64,000 nucleotides of DNA from Argonema galeatum A003/A1 (GTDB lineage Bacteria; Cyanobacteriota; Cyanobacteriia; Cyanobacteriales; Aerosakkonemataceae): assembly GCF_023333595.1 (NCBI RefSeq), contig NZ_JAIQZM010000027.1:33841-97840 (forward strand), given 5' to 3'. Numbering within the stretch: the stretch's first letter is position 1; every line of letters starts with the position of its first letter. The notes beneath the pieces are model-generated. The model was not told the DNA's origin. It saw only the letters and a list, made by a program, of their open reading frames with translations, and did no database searches. Both the position numbers and the translations under genes were made by a program. This document shows, piece after piece, positions 1 through 9,540 of the stretch.

Positions 1-3000
1 AGCAGTAGCATCCATTTTGATTTTGAAAGTAGCTGAACCCCCTGCTGTTAAATTTCCCGGTATAGTTTCCACCAAACTGAAACCTGCTGGCAAAGTCCAG
101 CCATTTAAGTTCAGCACATCTGTACCTAAATTTTTGACCGTGAAGGTTTTAGTAACGGGTATTCCTACACCAGTCGTGCCGAAGTTAAACGCTGTAGTAT
201 TGCCATCGGGGATATCGTTACTTTGCTCGTCTAAAACTTGTATTTCTGCATTTGATGCCGCTGTCCCGTTTACCGTTCCCGTAATCGCAAAATCGAAGGG
301 ATTTTCATTGCTGTCGTTGTTGCTAAGGGCTAAAGTTCCTTGGGAAGTCCCAGCAGTAGCTGCATCGAATTTGATATTGAAAGTAGCAGATCCTCCCGTC
401 GTTACACTGCCAGGGAGATTGCCAATAAAACTGAAACCTGCTGGCAAAGCCCATCCGGTTAAGTTAAGCACATCTGTGCCTAAATTTTTGACCGTGAAAG
501 TTTTAGTAATTGGTGCGTTAATTGCGGTAGTACCAAAATTAAACGCCGTTGCATTGCCATCGGGAATATCGTTATTTTGCTCGTCCAGAACTTGAATTTC
601 TGCATTTGATGTTGGCGTACCGCTTACCGTTGCGGCAATGGCAAAGTCAAAGGGGTTTTCATCGCTATCGTTGTTGCCAACCGTTATAATTCCTGGGGTA
701 GTTCCCGCAGTAGCCGCATCAAATTTGACTTGGAAAGTAGTTGAACCGCCACTGCCTACAATTCCAGGTAGGGTGCCGATAAAACTAAATCCATTTGGTA
801 CACTCCAGTTACTCAAATCAAGTGCAGCACCACCTAAATTTTTGACTATGAAAGTTTTGGTAATGGGTACACCCAGAGGAGTCGTACCGAAGTTTATGGG
901 GGTTGTAGTTCCATCAGCGATGTCGCTATTTCCATCCAAAACTTGAATTTCTGGACTTGTTGGCGGTATGGGAGTTACCGTTCCAGCAATGGCAAAGTCA
1001 AAGGAATTTTCATCGCTGTCGTTGTTGCCAATTGATATATTTCCTTGGTAAGGATTACCAGTAATAGCTTCCAATCTGACATCAAAAGTAGCTGAACTTC
1101 CTGCGCCTATACTTCCAGGCAGAGTTCCCACAACGCTGAATCCGGTTGGCAATGTCCAACCGATCAAATTAAGCGCCGTATTACCCAAGTTTTTGACAGT
1201 GAAGGTTTTGGTAATGGGTATACCAACAGTAGTCGTGCCAAAGTTAATCGGCGTTGTGGTGTTATCAATGATGTCAGTACTGCTATCAAGGACTTGAATT
1301 TCCGCATTGGTTGCGGGTGGGTTGACAATTCCGCTGATGTTGAAATTGTAAGGATTTTCATCCGCATCGTTATTGGCAAAGGAAATGGTAGCGTTATAAC
1401 TACCAGTGTTAGCAGCATCAAGTTTCACATTGAAGCTTGTTGTGCTACCCGGAGTTAGAGTTGTGATTGCGAATGGATTAACCAGAGTGAAACCTGTTGG
1501 TAAACTGCTAATTGCACCGAGGGTCAGGTTAGCAGTACCTAAATTCTTGACGATGAAGGTTTTTGTCAGAGGCGTGCCAACAGTAGCCGTACCGAAATTA
1601 ACGCTTCCCGTATTATCGGGTATTGTTATTCCCCCATCCACGACATCAATTTCTGGGCCGTTTATGGTGATGGGGCTATCATCATTTATAATCGTGTAAG
1701 TGGCTGTTTGCTGACTGCCAAGAGTTGCGCCACCTATGGGAGTAGCTAATCTCAGGTTAATCGTTTCATCCGGTTCAACAGTGGTATCTCCAACAATGGG
1801 GATGCTGACAGTTTTGGAAGTTTCAGCATTGTTAAAGGTAATTGTAATCGGGGAAATGTTGATGTAATCGCTGCCGTCGGTAGCACTTCCAGGTGGATTA
1901 TCTAACTGTACTTGGGCGCTGACTACGCCATCGCTTCCGCCTGTACGTTGGATGGTGGCAACGATTTTGTTGGGTGTGCTGCCGTTACCTTCGTTGTCGC
2001 TGTAACTGGCGGCGGTAAATGATAGATTTCCCGGTTGACCAGTGCTGGGTGATTGGGAAAAGTCGTTATCTACTATGGTGAGAATGGCGCTATTTTGCGA
2101 ACCAATTATTGCGCCTCCGGTGGGGTCGCTTAAGTTTAAGCTAACGCTTTCGTTACCTTCAATAATTGTGTCATCAAGGATGGGAATGGTGATAACTTTG
2201 GGGGCAGTATCTCCATCTGTCCAGCTAACTAGGATGGGGTTATTGCTGAAGTCTGCGGGTGATACTAAAGGTGGGGCGCTGCCGATCGCATTACCACCGT
2301 TGACTAGCACTCTTACACTTACCGCACCGCTACTACCGCCACTGCGTATTACTGTGATTAATGAGAAGGGTGTGCCATCTTCACTAACACCATAGAGAGG
2401 GTTACTCAACTGAAGGGTGCCTGCGTTAGATAGCGATGTACTGTTACTATCTACAATTGTGATATCAGCTACTTTGGGCGATGCAATAGTGGCACCGTTG
2501 TTGGGAAAACCCAAGGCTATGTTAAATGTCTCGTCGCCTTCTAGAATAGAATCGCTGACAATGGGGATAATTAAGGTTTTTGCTGTTTCTCCAGGGGCAA
2601 AATTCACCTGGATAGGGGTGGCGTTGTAGTCAGAAGCTGCTTTGGTAGTGGCGTCGGTTAAAAACGCGATCGCACTTACTGCTTCTTCAAGACTGCCTGT
2701 GCGAGTTACCGTTACTAATGTTTCTGGTCTGCCGTCTTCTCTCACCCGGTATGTCGGCTGACTAAATTGTAAGTAGCTGTCTATTCTTATCGTAGAATAG
2801 GTAAAGTTAGCCTTAGTAAGGGTGCTGCTATTTACCCCTTTCAAATTCACCAAAAACTCTCCGGTGCCTTTGTCCTGAATTAGGGTATTGCCTGCATTTT
2901 CACCGCTTCCTTGAAAGATGTTTAGGTCGTCAAAAGTTAGTCCACCACTTAAGCCAATTAAATCTAAACCATCGCCAAAGTCTGCGATGTAGTCGGCATT

Positions 3001-4254
3001 ACTAATGTTGAGGCCACCTGTAGTGCGAAAACCTGGGACATCATCGCGTCTGCCAATAACAAATACATCGTCGCCGCTACCGCCGCTGAGGCTATCTGCG
3101 CCTAAATCTCCCCACAAAACGTCGTTGCCTTGGTCGCCATAGAGTAGGTCGTTGTCTTGACCTCCCCAAATGGTATCTTTACCTTGTCCGCCGCGAACTA
3201 TGTCTTGACCTTTATTGCCGTAGACTAAATCTGAGTTTTCGTTGCCGTTGATGATGTCATTGCCGCCTAAACCGCAGATAGTATCGTTACCCTGTCCGCC
3301 AAAGAGGACGTCGTTGCCATTAAGGCTAGAGTTTATGTCTATATCGCCGAATAATAGGTCATCACCTTGGCCACCTATGGCGGTGTCATCACCTAAATCG
3401 CCATAAACGGTGTCGTTACCTTTGTCGCCAAATAACAAGTCGTTGTTCTGACCGCCGCGCACAAGGTCGTCGTTTTGACCGCCACAAATAGTGTCGTTGC
3501 CTTCGTTGCCGTTGATAATATCTGAGTCTTCGTTGCCAAATAAGAAGTCGTCGCCACCTAGACCGTAGACGGTATCGTTGCCTTTTCCGCCATATAAAAC
3601 GTCGTTGCCATCTAGGTTAAAGTCTGTATTTATTCCTTCATCACCAACTAATAGGTCATCTCCCAAGCCACCCTCGGCTGTGTCATCACCTAAATCGCCA
3701 TAAACGGTGTCGTTACCTTTGTCGCCAAATAACAAGTCGTTGTTCTGACCGCCGCGCACAAGGTCGTCGTTTTGACCGCCACAAACTGTGTCGTTGCCTT
3801 CGTTGCCGTTAATAATATCTGCGTCTTGGTTGCCAAATAGGAGGTCGTCGCCACCTAGACCAAAGATTTCGTCGTTGCCTTCTTCGCCATATAAAACGTC
3901 GTTGCCATCTTGGTTAAAGTCTGTGCCTAGATTTCGATCGCCAACTAATAGGTCATCTCCCACGCCGCCATAGCCGGTGTCGTTGCCTAAATCGCCATAA
4001 ACGGTGTCGTTGCCTAAATCGCCATAGACGATATCGTCATCTTTTCCTCCCCGCACAAGATCGTCGTCTTGCCCTCCACGAACTAGGTCTCTGCCTTGGT
4101 TACCGTTGAGGATGTCTGAGTTCTCGTTGCCGTTAACAATGTCGTCCCCTTCCATCGCAAAAATGGTGTCATCCCCTTCCATCGCAAAAATGCTCTCAGC
4201 CTGGGATGAGCCATCTATAATGTTATTGCCAAAAGTTCTGTTAAAAGCGACCAA
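1..4254 (-). CDS. Giant RTX / Calx-beta / Ig-like repeat protein (5' part)
   Basis: About 1418 codons are open from a TTG at 4254 to the window edge, so the C-terminus is missing. An in-frame TGA at 4267-4269 leaves the TTG (preceded by GAGG with 10-nt spacing) as the best start. Residues 1-420 are glycine/aspartate RTX nonapeptides (GGxGxDxLxG), known to bind calcium. About 490-860 hold three Calx-beta-like domains (pattern VxEDGxP...VxRTGS). From about 865 onward are at least five 117-residue Ig-like units of the choice-of-anchor-D/ASH type (AEIQVLD...NFGTT...KTFTVKNLG). There is no N-terminal signal peptide. RTX proteins of this kind usually leave by type I secretion, so an adhesin or surface-layer role is inferred. 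Oddity: the RTX block is N-terminal rather than C-terminal, and it contains a 297-bp higher-order duplication. Confidence 0.85.
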   Translation of the reverse strand, partial: MVAFNRTFGNNIIDGSSQAESIFAMEGDDTIFAMEGDDIVNGNENSDILNGNQGRDLVRGGQDDDLVRGGKDDDIVYGDLGNDTVYGDLGNDTGYGGVGDDLLVGDRNLGTDFNQDGNDVLYGEEGNDEIFGLGGDDLLFGNQDADIINGNEGNDTVCGGQNDDLVRGGQNNDLLFGDKGNDTVYGDLGDDTAEGGLGDDLLVGDEGINTDFNLDGNDVLYGGKGNDTVYGLGGDDFLFGNEDSDIINGNEGNDTICGGQNDDLVRGGQNNDLLFGDKGNDTVYGDLGDDTAIGGQGDDLLFGDIDINSSLNGNDVLFGGQGNDTICGLGGNDIINGNENSDLVYGNKGQDIVRGGQGKDTIWGGQDNDLLYGDQGNDVLWGDLGADSLSGGSGDDVFVIGRRDDVPGFRTTGGLNISNADYIADFGDGLDLIGLSGGLTFDDLNIFQGSGENAGNTLIQDKGTGEFLVNLKGVNSSTLTKANFTYSTIRIDSYLQFSQPTYRVREDGRPETLVTVTRTGSLEEAVSAIAFLTDATTKAASDYNATPIQVNFAPGETAKTLIIPIVSDSILEGDETFNIALGFPNNGATIASPKVADITIVDSNSTSLSNAGTLQLSNPLYGVSEDGTPFSLITVIRSGGSSGAVSVRVLVNGGNAIGSAPPLVSPADFSNNPILVSWTDGDTAPKVITIPILDDTIIEGNESVSLNLSDPTGGAIIGSQNSAILTIVDNDFSQSPSTGQPGNLSFTAASYSDNEGNGSTPNKIVATIQRTGGSDGVVSAQVQLDNPPGSATDGSDYINISPITITFNNAETSKTVSIPIVGDTTVEPDETINLRLATPIGGATLGSQQTATYTIINDDSPITINGPEIDVVDGGITIPDNTGSVNFGTATVGTPLTKTFIVKNLGTANLTLGAISSLPTGFTLVNPFAITTLTPGSTTSFNVKLDAANTGSYNATISFANNDADENPYNFNISGIVNPPATNAEIQVLDSSTDIIDNTTTPINFGTTTVGIPITKTFTVKNLGNTALNLIGWTLPTGFSVVGTLPGSIGAGSSATFDVRLEAITGNPYQGNISIGNNDSDENSFDFAIAGTVTPIPPTSPEIQVLDGNSDIADGTTTPINFGTTPLGVPITKTFIVKNLGGAALDLSNWSVPNGFSFIGTLPGIVGSGGSTTFQVKFDAATAGTTPGIITVGNNDSDENPFDFAIAATVSGTPTSNAEIQVLDEQNNDIPDGNATAFNFGTTAINAPITKTFTVKNLGTDVLNLTGWALPAGFSFIGNLPGSVTTGGSATFNIKFDAATAGTSQGTLALSNNDSNENPFDFAITGTVNGTAASNAEIQVLDEQSNDIPDGNTTAFNFGTTGVGIPVTKTFTVKNLGTDVLNLNGWTLPAGFSLVETIPGNLTAGGSATFKIKMDATA
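3384..3830. repeat. 297-bp higher-order repeat in the RTX block
   Basis: The stretch starting near 3384 reappears near 3681 (offset 297 bp, 99 codons), almost identical over about 150 bp. A more diverged third unit continues towards 4000. It encodes alternating RTX nonapeptides, so whole 99-residue blocks have been duplicated. Confidence 0.8.
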
Positions 4255-5325
4255 TTTTTTATAGCCTCACAGGTAGACACACTAAAACAAAAGCATTTTT
4301 TCACTAGGCGATTCCGATTGAAATTTCCATGCTAATTGGATACACTTCTGAATCGCATTTGTATTTTAATGTAGATACTGTCTAGCCCCCTGACATATGT
4401 TATTTTACCATTTAGTCTCCTATTGTTACCAGATGTTATTAAATTTTTATTAAAAGTTCATATTTTTTTCACATATTTTAGGCAAAAATGATAGATTGTA
4501 TTCTCTGCTTAATTAGAAACCGCTTTAACAATAACCATATACAATTGGTTTTTTAGGAGTAAGGCGGTTGTGGGGCCCTAATAAAATATTTTCCCTGCAT
4601 TGGGTTTGCAGTTTTGATGCAAACAGAAGCGATATGAGCAGACGATCGCCTGCTACCATGCCAAGTATTTCGTCAAAGTAGCAGGTTTATTGTCGTTTCA
4701 TAAGTAAAACTACTGACTATTATTATTCGTAGCTTAGCTTACCCCACTTAAGTAGTTGAATTATCATTTTACGAGATTTTACGCCTAATGGCAGATTTTT
4801 CGGCACTTTTTGTTGAGATTTGCAACAAATGTGTTATAATATAAGGTTTTGAGAGCGATCGCGCCGGTAGCACGCTGTATAGACCGCCTGTTGGAAGCGA
4901 TGTCCGTAGGTAAAGCTTTCTGGAAGTTGTAGGTTATACACCATCAGGGTTTACGCACCCATACTCCGTTATGCGATCGCCTGCTACCAATATCCTGTAA
5001 ATGCACCTAGCCAGAAAATTACTGTCCGGCGTTCCGGTCAAAACAACCAATTTCTTCAAGCCACAAGGGGAAAGAACACCAACTGTACTGCTACCTTTAA
5101 CTTACCCACCCAAGAGGCCGATCGTATCACTAAGGAAATTTTAGGTTTAGTCGGTAGTCATTAGTCATTAGTCATTGGTATTTGTAAGCAATGGTTAACG
5201 GGAGTTTTTAACTAATGACTACTGACTTGTACGGGCGAAGCATTCGGGGCCATAAATTGTGGACTAAAACTCGATCTTTCTTGCCCGAATGCTTCGCCCC
5301 TACTGACTGACTAATGACGACCAGA
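4255..5325. other. Long intergenic region with a possible gene remnant
   Basis: No convincing gene is present. A frame at about 4910-5164 (+) is open for 84 codons without an ATG. It ends in protein-like sequence (TFNLPTQEADRITKEILGLV) and may be the tail of a decayed gene. Its stop lies in TTAGTCA heptamer repeats (5157-5178). The motif CGATCGCCTGCTACCA occurs near both 4645 and 4975. Confidence 0.4.
5233..5299. repeat. Hairpin element with 16-bp perfect arms
   Basis: GGGCGAAGCATTCGGG (5233-5248) is mirrored exactly at 5284-5299, with a 35-nt loop. It lies just past the rpiA stop and may act as its terminator. The arms closely resemble those inside the nested element at 33045-33111. Confidence 0.8.
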
Positions 5326-6039
5326 TTAGGAAATCTCGCGCACGCTGGGCTGCCCATCTTTGACTTCGCCTACCAGCACCAAATTCGTGACGCCTACGAA
5401 TAAGCCATTTTCCAAAACACCGGGAATGTTATTGAGCGTTTTTTCCAGTTCGGCTGGGTTGTCAATAGTGTCAAATTTGACATCAATTACCATGTTGCCT
5501 TGGTCGGTAATCACCGGACCAGCTTTTTTGACGCCCATACGCAATTCTGGCTTACCGCCCAGTTTTTCAATGGCACGCATTACGGGTGCGTATGCCATCG
5601 GTATCACTTCCACTGGTAGCTTGAAGGTAGATCCCAGTTTGTCTACCAGTTTGGAACTGTCCACAACTACAATAAACAGGTCGGCTAGACTATCCACGAT
5701 TTTTTCGCGGGTGTGGGCGGCACCGCCACCTTTGATTAAATTGAGTTGGGGGTCAACTTCATCAGCGCCATCGATCGCAATATCAATCCGATCGATCGCA
5801 TCCAGTGTCGTCAGTGGAATCCCGTACTGTTTAGCCAGCACTTCCGCCTGAAACGATGTGGGGACGCCTATGATATCTTTTAATTCCCCAGATTTAAGGC
5901 GATCGCCCAAAAACTGGATCGCGTAAGCTGTAGTAGATCCCGTCCCCAGTCCCACTATAGAACCTGACTGTACGCGGTCTGCGGCGGCTTTGCCAACTTG
6001 CTGTTTCATCAACGTAGTGGCGTCTATTTCTGCACTCAT
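5326..6039 (-). CDS. rpiA: Ribose-5-phosphate isomerase A
   Basis: The 237-residue length is normal for RpiA. The enzyme interconverts ribose-5-phosphate and ribulose-5-phosphate in the pentose phosphate and Calvin cycles, in the cytosol. Visible family motifs are VGLGTGSTTAYAI near the N-terminus (phosphate loop), DGADEVD near residue 90 and the KGGGAAHTREKI block (catalytic Asp/Lys region). The ATG at 6037-6039 follows AGGAG on the minus strand. It is transcribed away from the divergent TPR gene, with heptamer repeats (6064-6110) between them. Confidence 0.97.
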   Translation of the reverse strand: MSAEIDATTLMKQQVGKAAADRVQSGSIVGLGTGSTTAYAIQFLGDRLKSGELKDIIGVPTSFQAEVLAKQYGIPLTTLDAIDRIDIAIDGADEVDPQLNLIKGGGAAHTREKIVDSLADLFIVVVDSSKLVDKLGSTFKLPVEVIPMAYAPVMRAIEKLGGKPELRMGVKKAGPVITDQGNMVIDVKFDTIDNPAELEKTLNNIPGVLENGLFVGVTNLVLVGEVKDGQPSVREIS

Positions 6040-6063
6040 TACGAAAACTCCTTTTTGGTAATT

Positions 6064-6110
6064 GGTCAGTGGTCAGTGGTCAATGGTCAGTGGTCAGTGG
6101 TCAGTGGTCA
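6064..6110. repeat. Heptanucleotide tandem repeat (GGTCAGT)
   Basis: Seven-base units of the GGTCAGT/GGTCAAT type are repeated in tandem. Such short tandemly repeated repetitive sequences are typical of intergenic DNA in filamentous cyanobacteria. They lengthen the reading frame upstream of the TPR gene but do not look like protein. Confidence 0.85.
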
Positions 6111-6207
6111 TTCTCTCCCCATCTCCCGACTTGACCTCACAAATTGTCAATCACAGATTAGAATTAACTCCAGCGTTAACTTTACCGCGTTGAGGGCAGC
6201 GTCAAGG

Positions 6208-8850
6208 ATGCAATCGGAACTTCATTCACCCCAAACAGCTAAAAACTTCTGCGAAACTGGTAACCAGCTCAAAAGCCAGGGAAAATTAAATGAGGCGATA
6301 GAAAGCTACCAAAAGGCGCTGGAAATTCAACCAGACTACGCCCAGGTACATCACGAGATCGGTGAAGTTTATTTGCTGCAAAGGAGATTCCTTGAAGCGA
6401 CAGCATCCGCCAAACTCGCCCTGAAGCTGCAACCGGACTTTGCCCTAGCATACAAGACTCTGGGCAACGGTCTGCAAGCTGAGGGCAAGATAGAAGAGGC
6501 TTTGGGCGCTTACTCCAAGGCGCTGGAGATCGACCCGGAGTTTGCAGAAGCCCTTGTCAACAAAGGTACAATGCTTTCTAAGCTGGGTCAGCCTACTGAA
6601 GCGATCGCGTACTATGAAAAAGCGCTCGCCATCAAACCAGAGATGGCAGCTGCCCACTGGAATATGGGAAATGTTTTAATGCAGCAAGAACGGTCAGATG
6701 AGGCAGTTCCTTACTGGCAAAAGGCTTTAGAACTCAAACCACAACTCCTTAGCGCCGAAAGTCTCAACGATCTGGGAACGGCTGTAGGGAAAAAGGGCAA
6801 GTGGTCAGAGGCTAGAGGATATTACAAACGAGCGATTCAACTAAAACAGGATTACCCCTTAGCACACTTTAACTTGGGTACAGCGCTCAAGCAAGAAGGC
6901 CAGATCGAAGAAGCGATCGGCCATTTCCAAAAAACTATCGATCTCAAACCGGATTATGCGGAAGCCTACAACCAGTTAGGCAATGCTTTTGTAGAACAAG
7001 AGCGGTTTTTTGAAGCGATCGTCCAGTACCAGAAAGTACTTAAACTTAGACCAGACTCGGCGCGGGCTCATTATAACATCGGCGCGGTTCTGGCGCAACA
7101 GGATAAGTTTGAGGAAGCGATCGCCCAGTTCCAAAAAGCGATCGAGCTGCAACCCGACTTGGCCGAAGCTTACTATAACATCGGCATGGCAGTACAGCGG
7201 CAAAGTTATCAACAAGGCGAGCTTAATGCCGAGAAGTTCAAATATGCAATAAACACCCTTCAGAAAGCCATTGAACTCAAACCCGATCGGCTGCTTGCCC
7301 ATTTGTGTATGTTGCATTTAATCAGCGTCCCTCCCAATAATTCTAATTTTGGGATTTTAAGAGAAGCAGCGGATAATTACATACTCAATTGTGGGGAAAC
7401 CGGCCAGCTAATTGCTGCCGTGACCTTTATCAACACTTATATCAAATCCGGCCTAAATCAAATTGCCAGAGATAAATTTTTGGAAATAGAACCACTAATT
7501 TACAAGCGCCTGAAAGAATTGAAGCCAGAAGAAATAACAATTGTCTACACCCAAGTATTATTTAATATCAACTACTTGCGGGACGATATAGAGGCTAATT
7601 TGAGACTGGCTAAACTTATAGGCGAACAATATGTCGAAAAAGTGATCGATGCAAAGCCAAGTCAAATTTCCCATATTCAGCCCAAAGAGCGGGGTTCAAA
7701 ATCCTTAAGAATAGGCTTTTTATCCAGTTACTTTGTCAGACATTCTGTAGGCTGGTGCAGTTATGACATCATCCGAGAAATGTTCAACCTGACGCAGAAC
7801 GTCTATTTGTATGCCACAGGCGATCGCAAACCCGATGATAGAACTAAGTTGTTTGAACAAGCTTGTACAAAACTATATAGACCCATAAAATATCTAAACG
7901 GCGCAGCCGATACTAACGATCTGATCGAGCAAATCTTACAAGATAAAGTGGATATATTAATCGACTTGGATTCTCTCACAGTGCCAATTCAAGTCGATAT
8001 TATCCATAAAAAACCAGCGCCAATATGTATGACGTGGTTAGGATTTGAAGCACCATTTACAGATGCGACTAATTACTTCCTATGTGACCGGCACACGCAT
8101 CCTGCTGGCGTAGAACAATACTACCGCGAACAGTTAATCCGTATGCCAGATTCATTTGTGGCAATTTCTGGATTTGAATGCAACGCCGTGAATCGAGAAG
8201 CTGCCAGAAAAGGCTTGCGGATAGCTGAAGATCAGGTAGTCTACCTGTGCGTTGCGCCAGCATATAAATTGAATCCAGAGTTAATCAAAGCTCAGATCGA
8301 AATCCTCAAGCGCGTCCCAGATAGCGTGTTGATATATAAAGGTCATACTGGCGATCCTGAAGTAATTAAATCGGCTTATCAGAAAGGATGCGAAGAAATT
8401 GGCGTTGGGTTTCACCGCCTCAAATTTGTGTCGATAAGCAAGACAGAAGAAGAACATAGAATGATTTACAAAATTGCGGACGTTTTGCTCGATTCCTACC
8501 CTTATAATGGTGGGACGCATAACCTAGAAGCGTTGTGGTTTAATCTCCCAGTGGTAACTAGATATGGCGATCCGTATCTTTCTAGGATGGGGTATTCTTT
8601 CCTGCAAACGCTCTTCATTTCATCTGGTGCGGCTAAGAGTTGGTCAGAGTATACAGATTGGGGAATTCAGTTGGGTAATAACCACGATTTAAGGCTGTCA
8701 ATCCGAGAGCAACTGGTGCAATCTAAACAGCCAGAAACTTTATCAACGTTGTGGAACCCGAAAAAGGTTGCACAAGATATGTACGCGGTTTTTGAAGAAC
8801 TTTTAGCCAAGCATATCGCTGCTGCTAATTCAATGACAACTGACAACTGA
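6208..8850 (+). CDS. TPR protein with O-GlcNAc-transferase-like (GT41/SPINDLY) domain
   Basis: An 880-residue protein from the ATG at 6208; GAGGG lies 11 nt upstream. The frame is open back to 5998, but that part is heptamer repeats and antisense to rpiA, so it was excluded. Residues about 10-370 carry some ten TPR units (pattern AIxxYQKALEIxPDYAxAHxNLG). After an alpha-helical linker, about 500-870 match the catalytic half of SPINDLY/O-GlcNAc transferases: LRIGFLSSYFVRHSVG, PAPICMTWLGFEAP, LLDSYPYNGGTHNLEALW. The family transfers sugars from nucleotide donors to Ser/Thr of proteins; the target here is unknown. The last codons and the stop lie inside a heptamer repeat, so the C-terminal TTDN is repeat-encoded. 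Confidence 0.88.
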   Translation: MQSELHSPQTAKNFCETGNQLKSQGKLNEAIESYQKALEIQPDYAQVHHEIGEVYLLQRRFLEATASAKLALKLQPDFALAYKTLGNGLQAEGKIEEALGAYSKALEIDPEFAEALVNKGTMLSKLGQPTEAIAYYEKALAIKPEMAAAHWNMGNVLMQQERSDEAVPYWQKALELKPQLLSAESLNDLGTAVGKKGKWSEARGYYKRAIQLKQDYPLAHFNLGTALKQEGQIEEAIGHFQKTIDLKPDYAEAYNQLGNAFVEQERFFEAIVQYQKVLKLRPDSARAHYNIGAVLAQQDKFEEAIAQFQKAIELQPDLAEAYYNIGMAVQRQSYQQGELNAEKFKYAINTLQKAIELKPDRLLAHLCMLHLISVPPNNSNFGILREAADNYILNCGETGQLIAAVTFINTYIKSGLNQIARDKFLEIEPLIYKRLKELKPEEITIVYTQVLFNINYLRDDIEANLRLAKLIGEQYVEKVIDAKPSQISHIQPKERGSKSLRIGFLSSYFVRHSVGWCSYDIIREMFNLTQNVYLYATGDRKPDDRTKLFEQACTKLYRPIKYLNGAADTNDLIEQILQDKVDILIDLDSLTVPIQVDIIHKKPAPICMTWLGFEAPFTDATNYFLCDRHTHPAGVEQYYREQLIRMPDSFVAISGFECNAVNREAARKGLRIAEDQVVYLCVAPAYKLNPELIKAQIEILKRVPDSVLIYKGHTGDPEVIKSAYQKGCEEIGVGFHRLKFVSISKTEEEHRMIYKIADVLLDSYPYNGGTHNLEALWFNLPVVTRYGDPYLSRMGYSFLQTLFISSGAAKSWSEYTDWGIQLGNNHDLRLSIREQLVQSKQPETLSTLWNPKKVAQDMYAVFEELLAKHIAAANSMTTDN

Positions 8851-8922
8851 CAACTGACAACTGACAACTGACAACTGACAACTGACAACTGACAACTGAC
8901 CACTGACCACTGACCAATGACC
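8834..8922. repeat. Heptanucleotide tandem repeat (CAACTGA)
   Basis: About twelve consecutive copies of CAACTGA/CCACTGA/CCAATGA run from the 3' end of the GT41 gene to the ATG of the next gene. The upstream stop and the spacer before the downstream start are both made of repeat. Confidence 0.9.
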
Positions 8923-8923
8923 A

Positions 8924-9202
8924 ATGACTAAAGAACAGCAGCATCCGCAATATTGGGCCGATCGCAAAATCGTTGATAACCTTTTGTCAGGACAGCCAAA
9001 TGACTACAAGCAAGCCGAATTAGCGCGACTAAAAATTCGCTACCGTGGCTTTCCAGGCGCTCCAGATATCCAGAAAGACTTAGAAAAAGTTCTCCAAAAG
9101 TGGGATATGAGCGAAGAACAGCTTTATGAAATTACTCGCAAAATTCATGAAAAAGGCCAAGTTTATAAAACTCGAAATAGCGACACCGAGGATTGGGCAT
9201 AA
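8924..9202 (+). CDS. DUF3288 family protein
   Basis: A 92-residue soluble, charged protein without membrane segments. The pattern QQHPQYWADRKIVDNLL ... ARLKIRYRGFPGAPDIQKDL ... EKGQVYKTR matches from memory the small DUF3288 family, which is common in cyanobacteria and has no known function. Its ATG follows directly on the heptamer repeat. There is no clear ribosome binding site, so expression may depend on the upstream gene. Two hairpins follow it. Confidence 0.85.
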   Translation: MTKEQQHPQYWADRKIVDNLLSGQPNDYKQAELARLKIRYRGFPGAPDIQKDLEKVLQKWDMSEEQLYEITRKIHEKGQVYKTRNSDTEDWA

Positions 9203-9211
9203 TTCCACCCT

Positions 9212-9237
9212 CGTGACCGTGCTGGAGCGCGGTCACG
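9212..9237. terminator. Hairpin after the DUF3288 gene
   Basis: CGTGACCG (9212-9219) pairs exactly with CGGTCACG (9230-9237) across a 10-nt loop, just after the stop codon. No T-run follows, so termination is only inferred. Confidence 0.5.
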
Positions 9238-9256
9238 TCTGGTGTCATAGTTAAAT

Positions 9257-9321
9257 CTTAGGTATGTTGTTGCGCTTCAGCGCTCTTTAAGATAGCGCTG
9301 AAGCGCAACAACATACCTAAG
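9257..9321. repeat. 28-bp perfect hairpin between convergent genes
   Basis: The arms 9257-9284 and 9294-9321 are perfect reverse complements with a 9-nt loop (CTTTAAGAT). The position between two converging genes suits a bidirectional transcription barrier or a palindromic repeat element. Confidence 0.85.
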
Positions 9322-9482
9322 AAGTACCCTCGTCACCCATAGTGGAGGCAGAGCCTCTAACAACAGCATCTGGTCATGATAAAATTTATAGTAGTTTAAA
9401 AACGTTTTATTTTCAGACAAGCTAGCGCCTATGGCCTAATTGAAGTAGGTGGGCATAATTAAACGTAAAACTTCAGGCCCTT

Positions 9483-9515
9483 AGAAACCCGGTTTCTCCA
9501 AGAAACCGGGTTTCT
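9483..9515. repeat. Dispersed palindrome AGAAACCCGGTTTCT, double copy
   Basis: AGAAACCCGGTTTCT (9483-9497) and its complement form (9501-9515) lie back to back. The same unit recurs at 30945-30959, 30997-31011 and 45441-45455, always between genes or beside a stop codon. It is a dispersed palindromic repeat of this genome. Confidence 0.85.
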
Positions 9516-9540
9516 GGAAGTTCAGTTTATTTACGCTCAC

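Noticed and set aside
17..946. Long plus-strand open frames opposite the giant surface-protein gene
   Set aside because: They mirror the Ig-like repeats of the minus-strand gene; their open state follows from the repeat composition and they have no protein-family features.
5360..5851. Plus-strand open frame opposite rpiA
   Set aside because: Fully antisense to a well-conserved enzyme gene, no recognisable motif.
5998..6207. N-terminal extension of the TPR/GT41 protein
   Set aside because: Encoded by antisense rpiA and heptamer repeats (repeating GQWSVV), so the start was moved to 6208.
8834..8922. Possible CRISPR array
   Set aside because: Repeats are contiguous heptamers without spacers; no cas genes anywhere in the window.
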